Made by a program: the position numbers and the translations under genes. Under the pieces are notes generated by a model, which was given only the letters and a program-made list of their open reading frames with translations, was not told the origin of the DNA and ran no database searches. Shown one piece after another: positions 25,937 through 34,897 of a stretch of DNA of 64,000 nucleotides. Within the stretch, counting starts at the first letter, position 1, and each line of letters starts with the position of its first letter. This DNA is from Staphylococcus argensis (GTDB lineage Bacteria > Bacillota > Bacilli > Staphylococcales > Staphylococcaceae), in NCBI RefSeq assembly GCF_002902305.1, contig NZ_PPPX01000016.1:225421-289420 (forward strand), given 5' to 3'.

Positions 25937-25979
25937 AAAAGGCAGGACGGAATCCACTCTTGAATTCTCGTCCCGCCTC
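25937..25979 (-). terminator. Terminator downstream of the 30-residue peptide gene
   Basis: GGCgGGACG / CGTCCtGCC with an inner AAT/ATT is followed on the minus strand by TTTT. It lies 150 bp after the peptide's stop, so the transcript has a long 3' end. Confidence 0.65.
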
Positions 25980-26129
25980 ATTGGAATTGTTCGTTATCTT
26001 ATTGTTAACTTCTCTAATGAATGAAATGGTTTACAGAAATACGTTATCTTTTGCGGGGCTTACCTTCATTTTACAATTATTGGGGATAGTTGTTTCTTGA
26101 AAAATAAGACTGCCCGCATACTTCGTTTC

Positions 26130-26222
26130 TTATTTATTCTCTTTAACAGTACCTTGGATTGTACCTTCTTTAGTTTCCTTAACTGTACCTGAGATTGTAC
26201 CTTTGTTCTCTTTATTCGCCAT
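26130..26222 (-). CDS. 30-residue peptide with two GT(I/V) repeats
   Basis: The ATG at 26222 has a perfect AGGAGGTG site and reads MANKENKGTISGTVKETK, then EGTIQGTVKENK and stop. The body consists of two near-identical blocks, GTISGTVKE and GTIQGTVKE, an amphipathic beta-like pattern without a membrane helix or signal. It begins 37 bp after the stop of the 538-residue protein gene and is probably co-transcribed with it. The repeat, the ribosome site and the codon use argue that it is translated. I know no family for it. Confidence 0.65.
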   Translation of the reverse strand: MANKENKGTISGTVKETKEGTIQGTVKENK

Positions 26223-26258
26223 GTTCGCACACCTCCTCACTCGATTTATGCTTTCAAG

Positions 26259-27875
26259 TTAATCGTTAAACACTTTGCGATATTGGACTAAGCCAGAAAT
26301 GTAATGCTCAATGTCATCAATACGCACACGGTAGCCGTGGTGTTTAATAAAGAATGAATTGATAATTCGCGCTGGATTCTTGAAGTACATCGCAAGTTCA
26401 GGATAGAAGAATCCGACACGCTCATAGTTAGCACGAATATGAATCGTTTCAATAAATTCCTCTTCGTTGATTAACTCTTCCACTAAATCTGCATGACCTG
26501 ATTTCTTCGCTTTCTGAATCAAGTGGTATGTCGCCATCAGCATTTCTAAAAATGTTGGGAATGTTGTTTCACGATTTCTAATATAGTTCAAATATGGAGC
26601 TACGTTTTGAATACCAAATTCAAAATCCTTACGCTGTGGATAGATTTGTACGAGTTCATTAGTACAATAACCGAGCCAGTGGTCATGGTATTGCCAATAT
26701 TTCTCTGCGATGAACTTTTCAAACAAGCCTTGAACTGCTTTAAGCCAAGTCTCGTTATGGTCAATTTGATACAAGCGTAATAACGCTAACGCTGCTTCAC
26801 CGTCATAGTACACTACTCTGAAATGTTCTTTCGTCGTAAGATCAGGATAGTTAATCACGTGTGTAGTCTGCGCATTGTCAGGATCGATCATACTGAGAAT
26901 TCCGTTGGCAACGAGTTGCGCTTTCTCAAGTAATCCTTGCTCCTCAGGATGATAACGCAGATATTCACATACTGCGAAGACGAATGCGGCATTCTGACCT
27001 AGCTTAATCTCGTTAATGCCTTTCGTATCATCAAAGATATGACCTTTACCATCTACTTCGTATAAATAATGTTCAATTAAATACTCTAACGGTTTCTTCG
27101 CCAACGTGATGTCTTTGTCACAATAAGCGAGTCCTTCGATTAAAGCATACGTTGATGATGAGTGTCTAAGGTTATTGTAGAAATTGATCTTTTTATCAAA
27201 GTGAGGGAAATAACCGTAAATATACTTCCCATTCTCTTGAATTTCATTTCCTAAATAATCCGTAGCTTTGCAGATTAAATCATCAAGTTCTGGGGCAAGA
27301 TGATCTACCTTTCTTAAACCTTTCATATAGCCATCTGCATGTAGGTCATACACTTGATCGTTCTCAATAAAGAAGCTCTTCGTTCTGAACTTGATCACAT
27401 CAGCACCGCGCATATTCGCATGACTATACTTACCACGAATACGTTTGTATTTATTCAAATATGTGTTGATATTCGTCTCAGATAAGATGAAACCTTTCTT
27501 GTCTTTACCTGGACGGACAAACGCATTAAAGTTGATTTCTTCAGGTAGGAAGACCGTATCCCAATCTTCGTCTAACGCTATACCATAGTCTACATAGTTA
27601 CGTCGGGTATTAATCAAATCCGCTTTCACATCTTCAAAACGCGCCTCTTCCGTATCAGTAACGAAATCGAGCTTGAGCCACTGCGGACGTTTCCCTGATT
27701 TTTTACGATATTTTTCAAGAAATTTAATGATATTATTCTTCAAATTTCTCTTATTTTTAAATAAATGCACTACAGCTTTACTGTTGGGATTCCCTACACT
27801 GAGGAAACTATAGTCATTATCAGGATAAGCACTAGCCATCTCCAGCGCTTGAGAAATACTGCTCTGTAATGTCAT
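26259..27875 (-). CDS. Putative (alpha/alpha) toroid protein of unknown function
   Basis: A 538-residue cytoplasmic protein (no signal or membrane helix). Residues 1-195 form an alpha/beta region with KKSGKRPQWLKLDFV. Residues about 200-530 contain helix pairs ending in recurring segments (HSSSTYALIEGLAYC, LGQNAAFVFAVCEYLRY, YYDGEAALALLRLYQ, IQNVAPYLNYIRN) at roughly 50-residue spacing. This suggests a six-hairpin, glycosidase- or epimerase-like barrel, but that is inference from the repeat pattern and I see no catalytic residues I could vouch for. It may form an operon with the 30-residue peptide downstream. Confidence 0.65.
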   Translation of the reverse strand: MTLQSSISQALEMASAYPDNDYSFLSVGNPNSKAVVHLFKNKRNLKNNIIKFLEKYRKKSGKRPQWLKLDFVTDTEEARFEDVKADLINTRRNYVDYGIALDEDWDTVFLPEEINFNAFVRPGKDKKGFILSETNINTYLNKYKRIRGKYSHANMRGADVIKFRTKSFFIENDQVYDLHADGYMKGLRKVDHLAPELDDLICKATDYLGNEIQENGKYIYGYFPHFDKKINFYNNLRHSSSTYALIEGLAYCDKDITLAKKPLEYLIEHYLYEVDGKGHIFDDTKGINEIKLGQNAAFVFAVCEYLRYHPEEQGLLEKAQLVANGILSMIDPDNAQTTHVINYPDLTTKEHFRVVYYDGEAALALLRLYQIDHNETWLKAVQGLFEKFIAEKYWQYHDHWLGYCTNELVQIYPQRKDFEFGIQNVAPYLNYIRNRETTFPTFLEMLMATYHLIQKAKKSGHADLVEELINEEEFIETIHIRANYERVGFFYPELAMYFKNPARIINSFFIKHHGYRVRIDDIEHYISGLVQYRKVFND

Positions 27876-27993
27876 CTTGTTAACTCCTTAGTTTATAAAT
27901 CTGATTTTATTCTTAAATGTAATCCTATAATATATTATAACTCAGCTATAGGTAAAAGCACTACTTTCTAGGAAATAATACATTTTAATAATC

Positions 27994-28036
27994 AATAAGG
28001 TAGAGCGGCTAAGCTCAAAGCCTAACCACCCTATTG
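27994..28036 (-). terminator. Possible terminator after the LPDTG remnant
   Basis: AATAgGGTgG with TTAGGC pairs with GCtTAgCC and ACCTTATT on the minus strand. The T-tail is weak. Confidence 0.45.
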
Positions 28037-28046
28037 TTTAAAAAGA

Positions 28047-28307
28047 TTATTTCTCCTCTTTAGAATCTTTGCGACGACGGAAGAATAGAAGTGAACCGAG
28101 ACCCGCAAGCACTGTGCCTAATAATGTTGTGTTGGCATTGTCGCTACCAGTGTCAGGAAGTGCTTTGTCGTGGCCTTTGTCAGAGCCGTGATCTTTAGTA
28201 TTGCCGTCATGGTTGCCGTCTTGAGTGTGGCCATCATGATCTGCGTTTGGATCGTGTTCAGTGCCGTGGTCTGAGTCAGCGTCAATCTTCTGCCATAATT
28301 CTTTCAC
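28047..28307 (-). pseudogene. C-terminal remnant of an LPXTG surface protein
   Basis: An 86-codon frame with no signal peptide that ends in a complete sorting signal: ALPDTG, the hydrophobic [17 protein letters not shown] and [10 protein letters not shown]. Before it lies an Asp/His/Gly-rich spacer ([19 protein letters not shown]). The frame can start only at a GTG (VKELWQKID) with no ribosome site; upstream in frame is a TAA. Without a signal peptide it cannot reach sortase, so I read it as the 3' end of a lost larger gene. A GGGGGAGG about 35 bp upstream may be a leftover. Confidence 0.6.
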
Positions 28308-28342
28308 TTGTTTCGTTTTTTAATACAGTTTCAACCTCCCCC

Positions 28343-28373
28343 TTGACCCTCACGTTACGTTATCCTTTAACTT
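28343..28373 (+). promoter_or_regulatory. MerR-type promoter/operator of the TipA-like regulator
   Basis: TTGACC and TAACTT are separated by 19 bp, the overlong spacer typical of MerR-activated promoters. The spacer holds the palindrome-like CTCACGTTACGTTAT, similar to the Mta-type CCTAACGTTGCGTGA site (established for that family). It drives the merR gene 80 bp downstream, which suggests autoregulation. Confidence 0.65.
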
Positions 28374-28452
28374 AAAGTTAGAGTTAATAAAGTACTTTTA
28401 AACAATTTGGCCAAAGACAACTCGCAAAATTATACAATGGAGGTCATCGGAA

Positions 28453-29181
28453 ATGACACAATACTATAGTATGAAAGAGGTAACGCAGATTACTGGAATT
28501 ACGAAACGGACACTTCACTATTACGATGAAATTGGCTTATTGTCGCCGTCTCATCGTGCAGAGAACCAGTATCGTATGTATAGTCAACAAGATTTGATTG
28601 AGCTGCAGAAGATTCTCTTTCTAAAAGGGTTAGGTGTTCCGCTCAAAAATATTGAAGAAATGATGAAACTTGAGGATGAGAAGTTAAGAGAAGCACTTAC
28701 ATCTTACCAAGGTGAGCTGCTCGCAAAAATCGAGAAATTACAGAAGCTAAATCGTCATTTAACAGAATTCTTAGAAGGTGAAGCGCTCATTAACTTGGAT
28801 ATCTTTAACCAACCGCTTCAAGACCAATATGCCAAGGAAGCTGAAATTAAATATGGAGAGACACCTGCATACCAAAGTTATCAAGCGCGTACCGCTTCAC
28901 AATCTAACGAGGATTTCAAGGAGGTGCAGCACAGAATGGATGCTGTGTTCGAAAAGTTCAATACATTAGCTGAGCAACAAGCACCGCTCAACGAGACGCA
29001 ATCTATAGTTGTAGAATGGAAAAAGGTTATGCGTGAAAATGCTGATTTCTCAGATGAAGTCTTAGTCATGATTGCCCAAGGCTACGAACAAAATCCACGC
29101 TTCAAGGATTACTTCAAGAAATTCGGAAACTCAAACCTTCCATCCTATATTGCTAAACATGTGACGCATCATCTAGAGTAA
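28453..29181 (+). CDS. MerR-family regulator with TipAS-like ligand domain
   Basis: A 242-residue protein. Residues 4-72 are a MerR winged helix (YSMKEVTQITGITKRTLHYYDEIGLL). A linker coiled coil runs about 75-110. Residues about 120-240 resemble the TipAS antibiotic-recognition domain (YAKEAEIKYGETPAYQSY, then YEQNPRFKDYF near the end). Proteins such as TipAL and Mta bind cationic or hydrophobic drugs and activate efflux and their own gene. The 19-bp-spaced promoter upstream fits. No efflux gene is adjacent, so the target is unknown. Confidence 0.88.
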   Translation: MTQYYSMKEVTQITGITKRTLHYYDEIGLLSPSHRAENQYRMYSQQDLIELQKILFLKGLGVPLKNIEEMMKLEDEKLREALTSYQGELLAKIEKLQKLNRHLTEFLEGEALINLDIFNQPLQDQYAKEAEIKYGETPAYQSYQARTASQSNEDFKEVQHRMDAVFEKFNTLAEQQAPLNETQSIVVEWKKVMRENADFSDEVLVMIAQGYEQNPRFKDYFKKFGNSNLPSYIAKHVTHHLE

Positions 29182-29237
29182 TAGCGCACATTCGGCCACA
29201 ATAAATCACTTTTTAACAACATCATCGCCTACACAAG

Positions 29238-29277
29238 TAAGAGCAATCCCTACCATTTAGGCAAGGATTGCTCTTTC
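29238..29277 (+). terminator. Terminator of the MerR gene
   Basis: AAGAGCAATCC / GGATTGCTCTT with a 14-base loop is followed by TCTTC, between the convergent merR and LLM genes. Confidence 0.8.
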
Positions 29278-29293
29278 TTCATGCTCATTTCTA

Positions 29294-30354
29294 CTAAGAT
29301 TTCAAATGCTGTTTCACACTTGGAATAATTTGTTCGCCAATGAGCTCGATATTTTTCATAATCTTATCGAAAGGGACGCCGCCAAAGTCAATTTGAGCCA
29401 TGAAACGTTGATGACCGTACAATTCGTGTTGATAGAGGATCTTTTCTACAATTTGTTGTGGACTACCCACCATTAAAGCGTCGCGTTCATCAGTTGCGGC
29501 ATTAAATTGCGCTTTCGGATAGCCAGCGCCTCTGATGAAAGACATTCCAACATTGAGATGAGGATAGTACTCTTCAAGAGCTTGTTGAGACGTCTTAGCA
29601 GTATAGAATAAGCTAGCTGTGGATAGCGGCATAGATTTAGGTGACGTGTCATGTCCAGCATCTTCACCTGCTTGGCGGTAAGCATCGACTGCATCTTTAA
29701 AGACTTCTGCCGGACCACCTAAAGTTGTCATCATCATAGGTATACCTGCTTTACCTGCTTTAATCGCACTCGGTGGTCGTCCCCCCACTGCACGCCAAAT
29801 GGGTAGATAGTCATCGACAGGTCGTGGGAAGATCTTCATATTATTCAAGTCTGGGCGGAATTGACCAGACCATGTAATTTTGTCATTTGCATTCAATTGC
29901 ATGAGTAAATCCAGTTTTCCTCAAACAAAGCGTCATAATCATTAATATCTAAACCAAAGAGCTCAAACAAGCCTGTACGTGAGCCGCGTCCTGCTACGAG
30001 TTCAGCCCGGCCTTGAGAGATAAGGTCTAGAGTCGCAAATTCTTCAAAGACACGCACTGGATCAGCTGCACTAATGATAGAGGATGAACTTGAAATCTTC
30101 ATTTTTGAGGTCGCCTGTGCTATAGCACCAAGCACGACACTGTGAGCTTGAGTTGTAAAATGTTCTTGATGGCTTTCTCCGACCGCAAAGACATCTAAGC
30201 CAGCTTGTTCCGCGAGTTGACTCATTTCAATAATTTGACGAATTCGTTGTTCGTAGCTCAATTTCGTTCCATTTTCTGGATTCATCAAATGGTCTCCTAA
30301 CGTATATAATCCAAATTCTAATGGTGTGTGTTGATTCATAGTTAATCTTGCCAA
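29294..30354 (-). pseudogene. LLM-class flavin-dependent oxidoreductase, frameshifted
   Basis: The N-terminal part (30354-29893) runs to ALFEENWIYSCN and stops. The C-terminal part (from about 29902 to 29294) continues in another frame with LLMQLNANDKITWSG. Adding one T at about 29911 (AACTGG to AACTTGG) would give EENLDLLMQLNA and a normal full-length protein of about 350 residues. Family features include FGLYTLGDH, VFAVGESHQEHF and GSRTGLFELFG. Luciferase-like monooxygenases use FMNH2 on an unknown substrate. The likely start is TTG at 30354 with AAGGA upstream. Confidence 0.82.
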
Positions 30355-30503
30355 TGCGTTTCAGTCCTTTCGTTCATAACTCATTGTGTAGAGTTATCGT
30401 TTTAATATGTTAAACGCATACTACACCTTGCAGACAAAGGGGTCATGTGATTTGCTCATAATGAGACTTGAACCCCTACTGTCTGCTTTTACCCGCATAG
30501 CCA

Positions 30504-30532
30504 TTGACAGTACTTTGGATTCACTTTATCCT
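30504..30532 (+). promoter_or_regulatory. Sigma-A promoter of ilvD
   Basis: TTGACA-N17-TATCCT gives a transcript start near 30539 and a leader of about 100 nt. An AT-rich TATTTTAAAAATTC follows, only loosely like a CodY box. Just upstream, at 30429-30486, is a long imperfect hairpin (GCAGACA...AGGGGT / ACCCCT...TGTCTGC). Confidence 0.65.
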
Positions 30533-30642
30533 AGTAATTCATTCTATTTTAAAAATTCAAACAACTTTAGTTTTACTCATATGAAAAATGCATCTATATG
30601 CAGAATTGACATTACTAACTCAACGAAACAAGGGGGAATTGG

Positions 30643-32337
30643 ATGGCTTCAAACAACCATTCACAGAATCAAGATTTGCGCATTCAAAGTAAGATCATCA
30701 GCGAAGGGGTGAGTCGGACGCCGAATCGTTCTTATCTACGCGCGCTTGGATTTGAGGATGAGGATTTCCAGAATCCGATGATTGGTGTGGCGAGTACATG
30801 GAGTGAGGTCACGCCGTGTAACGTACATATCGACGGTCTGGCGCGTGATGTGAAGCATGGTATCGGTGAGATGGGGGCGAATCCGCTCATCTTCAATACG
30901 ATTACAGTATCCGATGGTATATCGATGGGGACGCCGGGCATGCGTTACTCCCTGCCGAGTCGTGAGCTGATTGCTGATTCTATCGAGTCTGTCGTGAATG
31001 CGGAGAATCTCGATGGTGTAGTCGCGATTGGTGGTTGTGATAAAAATATGCCAGGTTGCATGATGGGTATCGCGCGTCTCAACTTACCTGCCGTCTTCGT
31101 CTATGGGGGTACGACATTACCTGGAAACCTAGAAGGTCAGAAATTAGATGCCGTTTCTGCGTTTGAAGGCGTAGGTCAGTACAATAATGAAGAAATTGAC
31201 GACGATCGTCTCAACCAAATTGAATGTTCTGCTTGTCCTGGTGCGGGATCATGTGGCGGTATGTTCACTGCGAATACGATGGCTTCCGCTATTGAAGCGC
31301 TCGGTATGAGTTTACCGGGAAGTGCATCACATCCTGCTGTCTCTGCAGATAAATCTAAAGATAGTCGTGCTGCAGGTCAGGCTGTTTATCGTTTGCTCGA
31401 ACGTGGCATTTATCCTGAAGATATTATGACGAAACCGGCGTTTGAGAATGCGATTACGGTTGCGATGGCGTTAGGTGGTTCAACAAATGTCATCCTTCAC
31501 TTGCTTGCGATTGCGCATTCGATGGATGTCGATCTGTCATTAGACGATTTCGAAGAGGTGCGTGCTCGTGTACCTCACATCGCTGATTTACGTCCGAGCG
31601 GTCAGTATGTCATGGCAGACTTGAATGATTACGGCGGTGTTCCTGGCGTGATGAAAGTATTATATCAACATGGTTTGATTCACGGTGATTGCATGACGGT
31701 CACTGGCCAAACAGTTGCGGAGAACTTGGCTGAAGCGCCAGATCTTTCTGACGATGGTAAGATCATCGATTACGACAATCCGCAATATCCGACAGGTCCA
31801 CTCGTTGTCTTGAAAGGTAATCTAGCTCCAGAGGGTGCCGTGGCGAAGATTTCTGGTTTAAGCGAAACTTACATTAAAGGTCCGGCGAAGGTCTTTGATA
31901 CTGAGGAAGCAGCGACCAACGCAATTCTGAACGACCGCATCCATCCTGGCGATATCGTCGTCATTCGTTATGCGGGGCCTAAAGGTGGTCCTGGCATGCC
32001 TGAGATGCTTTCCGCTTCCTCTATTCTTGTAGGAAAAGGCTTAGGCGAATCGGTCGGATTATTAACAGATGGTCGTTTCTCCGGTGGTTCCCATGGTCTC
32101 GTCATCGGACATGCGGCACCAGAAGCACAAGTCGGCGGACCTATGGCATTATTGGAAGAAAACGACATCATCACCATCGATGCCGAAAATCATCTCATCG
32201 ACTTCGATGTTTCAGATGAAGAATTAGAACGCCGTAAAGCGAAATGGCAAGCCCCAGAATTAAAAGTATCGAAAGGCGCACTTTATAAATACGCACGCTT
32301 AGTGAATTCCGCTTCGAAAGGTGCAACGACAGACTAA
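30643..32337 (+). CDS. ilvD: Dihydroxy-acid dehydratase
   Basis: A 564-residue IlvD/Edd-family enzyme of valine, isoleucine and pantothenate synthesis that dehydrates 2,3-dihydroxy-acids with an iron-sulfur cluster. Cluster cysteines are visible in EVTPCNVH (59), [10 protein letters not shown] (132) and [11 protein letters not shown] (about 204). The C-terminal catalytic region has [16 protein letters not shown]. The ATG follows AGGGGG. In other staphylococci ilvD heads an ilvDBN-leu operon; here no ilvB or ilvN follows and a terminator is present, so it stands alone. Confidence 0.95.
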   Translation: MASNNHSQNQDLRIQSKIISEGVSRTPNRSYLRALGFEDEDFQNPMIGVASTWSEVTPCNVHIDGLARDVKHGIGEMGANPLIFNTITVSDGISMGTPGMRYSLPSRELIADSIESVVNAENLDGVVAIGGCDKNMPGCMMGIARLNLPAVFVYGGTTLPGNLEGQKLDAVSAFEGVGQYNNEEIDDDRLNQIECSACPGAGSCGGMFTANTMASAIEALGMSLPGSASHPAVSADKSKDSRAAGQAVYRLLERGIYPEDIMTKPAFENAITVAMALGGSTNVILHLLAIAHSMDVDLSLDDFEEVRARVPHIADLRPSGQYVMADLNDYGGVPGVMKVLYQHGLIHGDCMTVTGQTVAENLAEAPDLSDDGKIIDYDNPQYPTGPLVVLKGNLAPEGAVAKISGLSETYIKGPAKVFDTEEAATNAILNDRIHPGDIVVIRYAGPKGGPGMPEMLSASSILVGKGLGESVGLLTDGRFSGGSHGLVIGHAAPEAQVGGPMALLEENDIITIDAENHLIDFDVSDEELERRKAKWQAPELKVSKGALYKYARLVNSASKGATTD

Positions 32338-32395
32338 TTTGTTAGAAAGTGGTCTCCCTAAATTATCACCCGGGAAATAATATAAAGTATAATTA

Positions 32396-32430
32396 GGCCC
32401 CCAATTACGTATTTTGAGTAATTGGGGGCC
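32396..32430. terminator. Bidirectional terminator between ilvD and the small membrane protein gene
   Basis: The perfect stem GGCCCCCAATTAC / GTAATTGGGGGCC with a nine-base loop separates two convergent genes. Confidence 0.85.
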
Positions 32431-32444
32431 ATTCTCTATAATAT

Positions 32445-32645
32445 TTAAAATAAACTGCTTATCATCAACACAATGATATAAAGAAGAATTGCAAATCCGG
32501 CACTCATTCCGCCTGAAATCAACATAATCTTAGGTCTACTCGTAATATTTTTAGCTTTAATCACTTTATTCGCTAAAAATGAGCCAATGAGTACACTCAC
32601 AAATATAATAATGACTTTAAACACACTGCCGTCCAGAACATTCAC
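32445..32645 (-). CDS. Small two-helix membrane protein
   Basis: A 66-residue protein with two hydrophobic helices (VFKVIIIFVSVLIGSFLA and ISGGMSAGFAILLYIIVLMI) joined by the basic loop NKVIKAKNITSRPK. The ATG has GGAAGGTG upstream and the 3' end runs into the ilvD terminator. No family is recognised. It is transcribed in the same direction as the MarR gene 80 bp upstream. Confidence 0.6.
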   Translation of the reverse strand: MNVLDGSVFKVIIIFVSVLIGSFLANKVIKAKNITSRPKIMLISGGMSAGFAILLYIIVLMISSLF

Positions 32646-32727
32646 CTTCCCTCGTCTTAATCATTTCATCATATTAGTCGTTTCTTCAGATTCCTTAACC
32701 ACCGTTATAGAACTACGAGACTTCGCC

Positions 32728-33156
32728 TTATTCTTTTCCCAACGACGCTTTCGTCGCAGTCAACAACATATCAATATTATTGAAGTCTACTTTATCTAAT
32801 AATTTGCGATACTGTTGCATCATTCGCTCAGCAACCTCAATTCCCTTATCCGTCAAACAGATAATCGTCGCACGCTGATCCTGTGCACACTCATTACGAC
32901 AAACGTAAGGCGTCTCCCCACGCTCGAGTCGATTGACCAAACGGGACATCGCACTCTGACTCAAACGCACAGATTGAATCAAATCGTTAATCTTACAGCG
33001 TTTCTCTGGCTGTTTATACAAATTATAAAGCACGCAGAACTCTCTCAAACTTAACCCGTACTGTTGTTTGAAATTACGCTCAATCATCTGCTCGATATAG
33101 TGAAAGTATTCTGTACTCTCCATCCACTCATCGATTCCACTCACTCGTTCCATCAT
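32728..33156 (-). CDS. MarR-family transcriptional regulator
   Basis: A 142-residue winged-helix protein. The recognition region is INDLIQSVRLSQSAMSRLVNRLE and the wing is near CAQDQRATIICLTDKG, matching the DxRxxxxxLT MarR signature. Two cysteines in the wing (PYVCRNECAQDQ) are worth noting, because redox-sensing MarR proteins of staphylococci use such residues; that role here is inference. It is divergent from the NAD-dependent epimerase gene at 33310, its likeliest target. Confidence 0.88.
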   Translation of the reverse strand: MMERVSGIDEWMESTEYFHYIEQMIERNFKQQYGLSLREFCVLYNLYKQPEKRCKINDLIQSVRLSQSAMSRLVNRLERGETPYVCRNECAQDQRATIICLTDKGIEVAERMMQQYRKLLDKVDFNNIDMLLTATKASLGKE

Positions 33157-33309
33157 TTCACCTTCTTCCCCTCTATGTACTCGCTTACATTCTTAATTGC
33201 TATTATACAAGTTTATCTCAGTTCTATAAATGGTAGATAGCAAAGTGCAAAGTGATTTCTTTCATTAACTCCAATCTCTATACTGAAATCTACATTTTTT
33301 AACTAAAGG

Positions 33310-34170
33310 ATGATGATAATTAGTAAAATATTCGTTACAGGCGCAACAGGTCTCATTGGCACACGTTTAACACGCCGACTCGTTGAGGAAGGCCATGAAG
33401 TTGCAGGCTTTACGACTTCTGACCATGGTAAAAAGAAACTCGAAAATCAAGAAGTGAAAGGTTACATCGGAGATATTTTTAATTATGAAGATGTGGAAGC
33501 AGCGATTGGTGACTTTAAACCTGAGATTATCATTAACGAACTGACGGATTTGAAAGCCGTAGATATGACGGCGAACACGCGCGTTCGGGTCGAAGGAACG
33601 AAAAATCTCGTGAAAGCTGGGAAACAACATGGTGTTGAACACATGCAAGCGCAAAGTATCGCGTTTACGTACGCACCAGGAGATGGCTTAGCTACTGAAG
33701 AAACGCCGCTCGATTATAACTCTGAAGGCGATCGCAAAGTGACGGTGGATGGTGTCGAAGGTCTTGAGACACAAACACAAGAAATACCTCATCACGTCAT
33801 CTTACGTTACGGTTACCTCTATGGCCCAGGTACATGGTTCGGTAAAGACGGCATGATTTACAATCAATTTATCGATGGCGAAGTGACGATGTCAGATGGC
33901 GAACAATCTTTCATTCATCTCGATGACGCGGTTGAAACTGCGATTCAAGCTCTCAACTTCGACAGTGGGATTTACAACGTCGCGGATGACGAGCCAGTAA
34001 CTGGTGGCACTTGGGCTGACTGGTTTGCTGACATGTTAGGTGTAAATCCTAAAATGAATATTCAACCTGCCGCTGATTATGAACGTGGTGTATCAAATGA
34101 GAAGTTCAAAGCACAAGGTGGTCAATTAATTTACAATACTTGGCGCGAAGGCATGAAAGAAGATAATTAA
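33310..34170 (+). CDS. NAD(P)-binding epimerase/dehydratase-like protein lacking the Tyr-Lys pair
   Basis: A 286-residue extended-SDR-like protein. The Rossmann motif FVTGATGLIGTRLTRRL is complete, and the C-terminal DSGIYNVADDEPVTGGTWADW resembles nucleotide-sugar epimerases. Where the catalytic YxxxK is expected, the sequence reads TVDGVEGLETQT, so neither Tyr nor Lys is present. It may be a redox sensor or a non-classical reductase. The ATG at 33310 overlaps AAAGGATG, so the true start could be a few codons later. The MarR gene is divergent. Confidence 0.75.
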   Translation: MMIISKIFVTGATGLIGTRLTRRLVEEGHEVAGFTTSDHGKKKLENQEVKGYIGDIFNYEDVEAAIGDFKPEIIINELTDLKAVDMTANTRVRVEGTKNLVKAGKQHGVEHMQAQSIAFTYAPGDGLATEETPLDYNSEGDRKVTVDGVEGLETQTQEIPHHVILRYGYLYGPGTWFGKDGMIYNQFIDGEVTMSDGEQSFIHLDDAVETAIQALNFDSGIYNVADDEPVTGGTWADWFADMLGVNPKMNIQPAADYERGVSNEKFKAQGGQLIYNTWREGMKEDN

Positions 34171-34180
34171 TATATTTAAG

Positions 34181-34223
34181 AGTAGGATGACGTCCACATT
34201 GTGTCGTCACGCCTACTCTTTTT
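34181..34223 (+). terminator. Terminator of the epimerase-like gene
   Basis: AGTAGGatGACG / CGTCacgCCTACT is followed by CTTTTT. Confidence 0.85.
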
Positions 34224-34358
34224 AATGTTTCACTCTACCCGCACGTCTTAAAAATAATAAATTCGCACCTCATCTATATTATTGCTCACTATTTGAATAT
34301 TATCCTGCTATAATAATATAAAATATATCATCTTAGACTACCCTCGGAGGTCCTCAAC

Positions 34359-34706
34359 ATGCGCAATCAACTACGCCCCTTAAAGCATAAGACAGTCATC
34401 GTGACTGGTTATGTGACTGACTATGTCCTACGCTACAGCAGCACCTCGAATAATAACTACATCCGTAACTTACGTATTCTTCTAACTCACGTGAATATTA
34501 ATGGTATTTACGTTTCTCATATTTGGCTTATCGAACGACGTAGATTATTAAAGGAAGTTGAAACCTTAATGAATGAGAAAGTGAAATTTAAAGCGAAAGT
34601 GATTTGTTATCTCAAAATCGGTGAAGTAGGCATGATAGAAGATTACGGCATCGAACGGAAGACACGATTAGTACATGCGGATCATTATCAAGTCAAGTAT
34701 GACTGA
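34359..34706 (+). CDS. Hypothetical protein, possibly OB-fold-like
   Basis: A 115-residue soluble, basic protein. A GGAGGTC ribosome site precedes the ATG. The alternation of strand-like segments (KTVIVTGYVTDYVLRY, LRILLTHVNINGIYVSHIWL, KVKFKAKVICYLKIG, RKTRLVHADHY) resembles an OB-fold, with an internal helix RRRLLKEVETLMNEK, but this is only a pattern impression. Neighbours give no functional hint. No terminator of its own is apparent. Confidence 0.6.
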   Translation: MRNQLRPLKHKTVIVTGYVTDYVLRYSSTSNNNYIRNLRILLTHVNINGIYVSHIWLIERRRLLKEVETLMNEKVKFKAKVICYLKIGEVGMIEDYGIERKTRLVHADHYQVKYD

Positions 34707-34847
34707 GTGGCACGGGTATCACATCACAATAATTCACTCAACCCTCGCTCTCATTTAGACATCCGGCACTCTAACTGCAGACAACCCGCACTCTGACCCA
34801 TTAAACCACAAAACCTATAATCACGCACTTTCAAACTAATTAAAAAG

Positions 34848-34886
34848 ACCCACTCGCGCATATCAACTCGACTGCGTGAGTGGGTT
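34848..34886 (-). terminator. Terminator of the iron ABC transporter operon
   Basis: On the minus strand ACCCACTCaCGCA pairs with TGCGcGAGTGGGT and is followed by CTTTTTAATT. Confidence 0.85.
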
Positions 34887-34897
34887 CGATTTATATG

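Noticed and set aside
30429-30486. tRNA-like sequence on the minus strand (GGTTCAAGTC)
   Set aside because: The T-loop-like word is present, but the flanking bases do not form a T stem or an acceptor stem.
30407-30712. Plus-strand frame of 101 codons running into ilvD
   Set aside because: No ribosome site; it crosses the ilvD promoter, and its last part is out-of-frame ilvD sequence.
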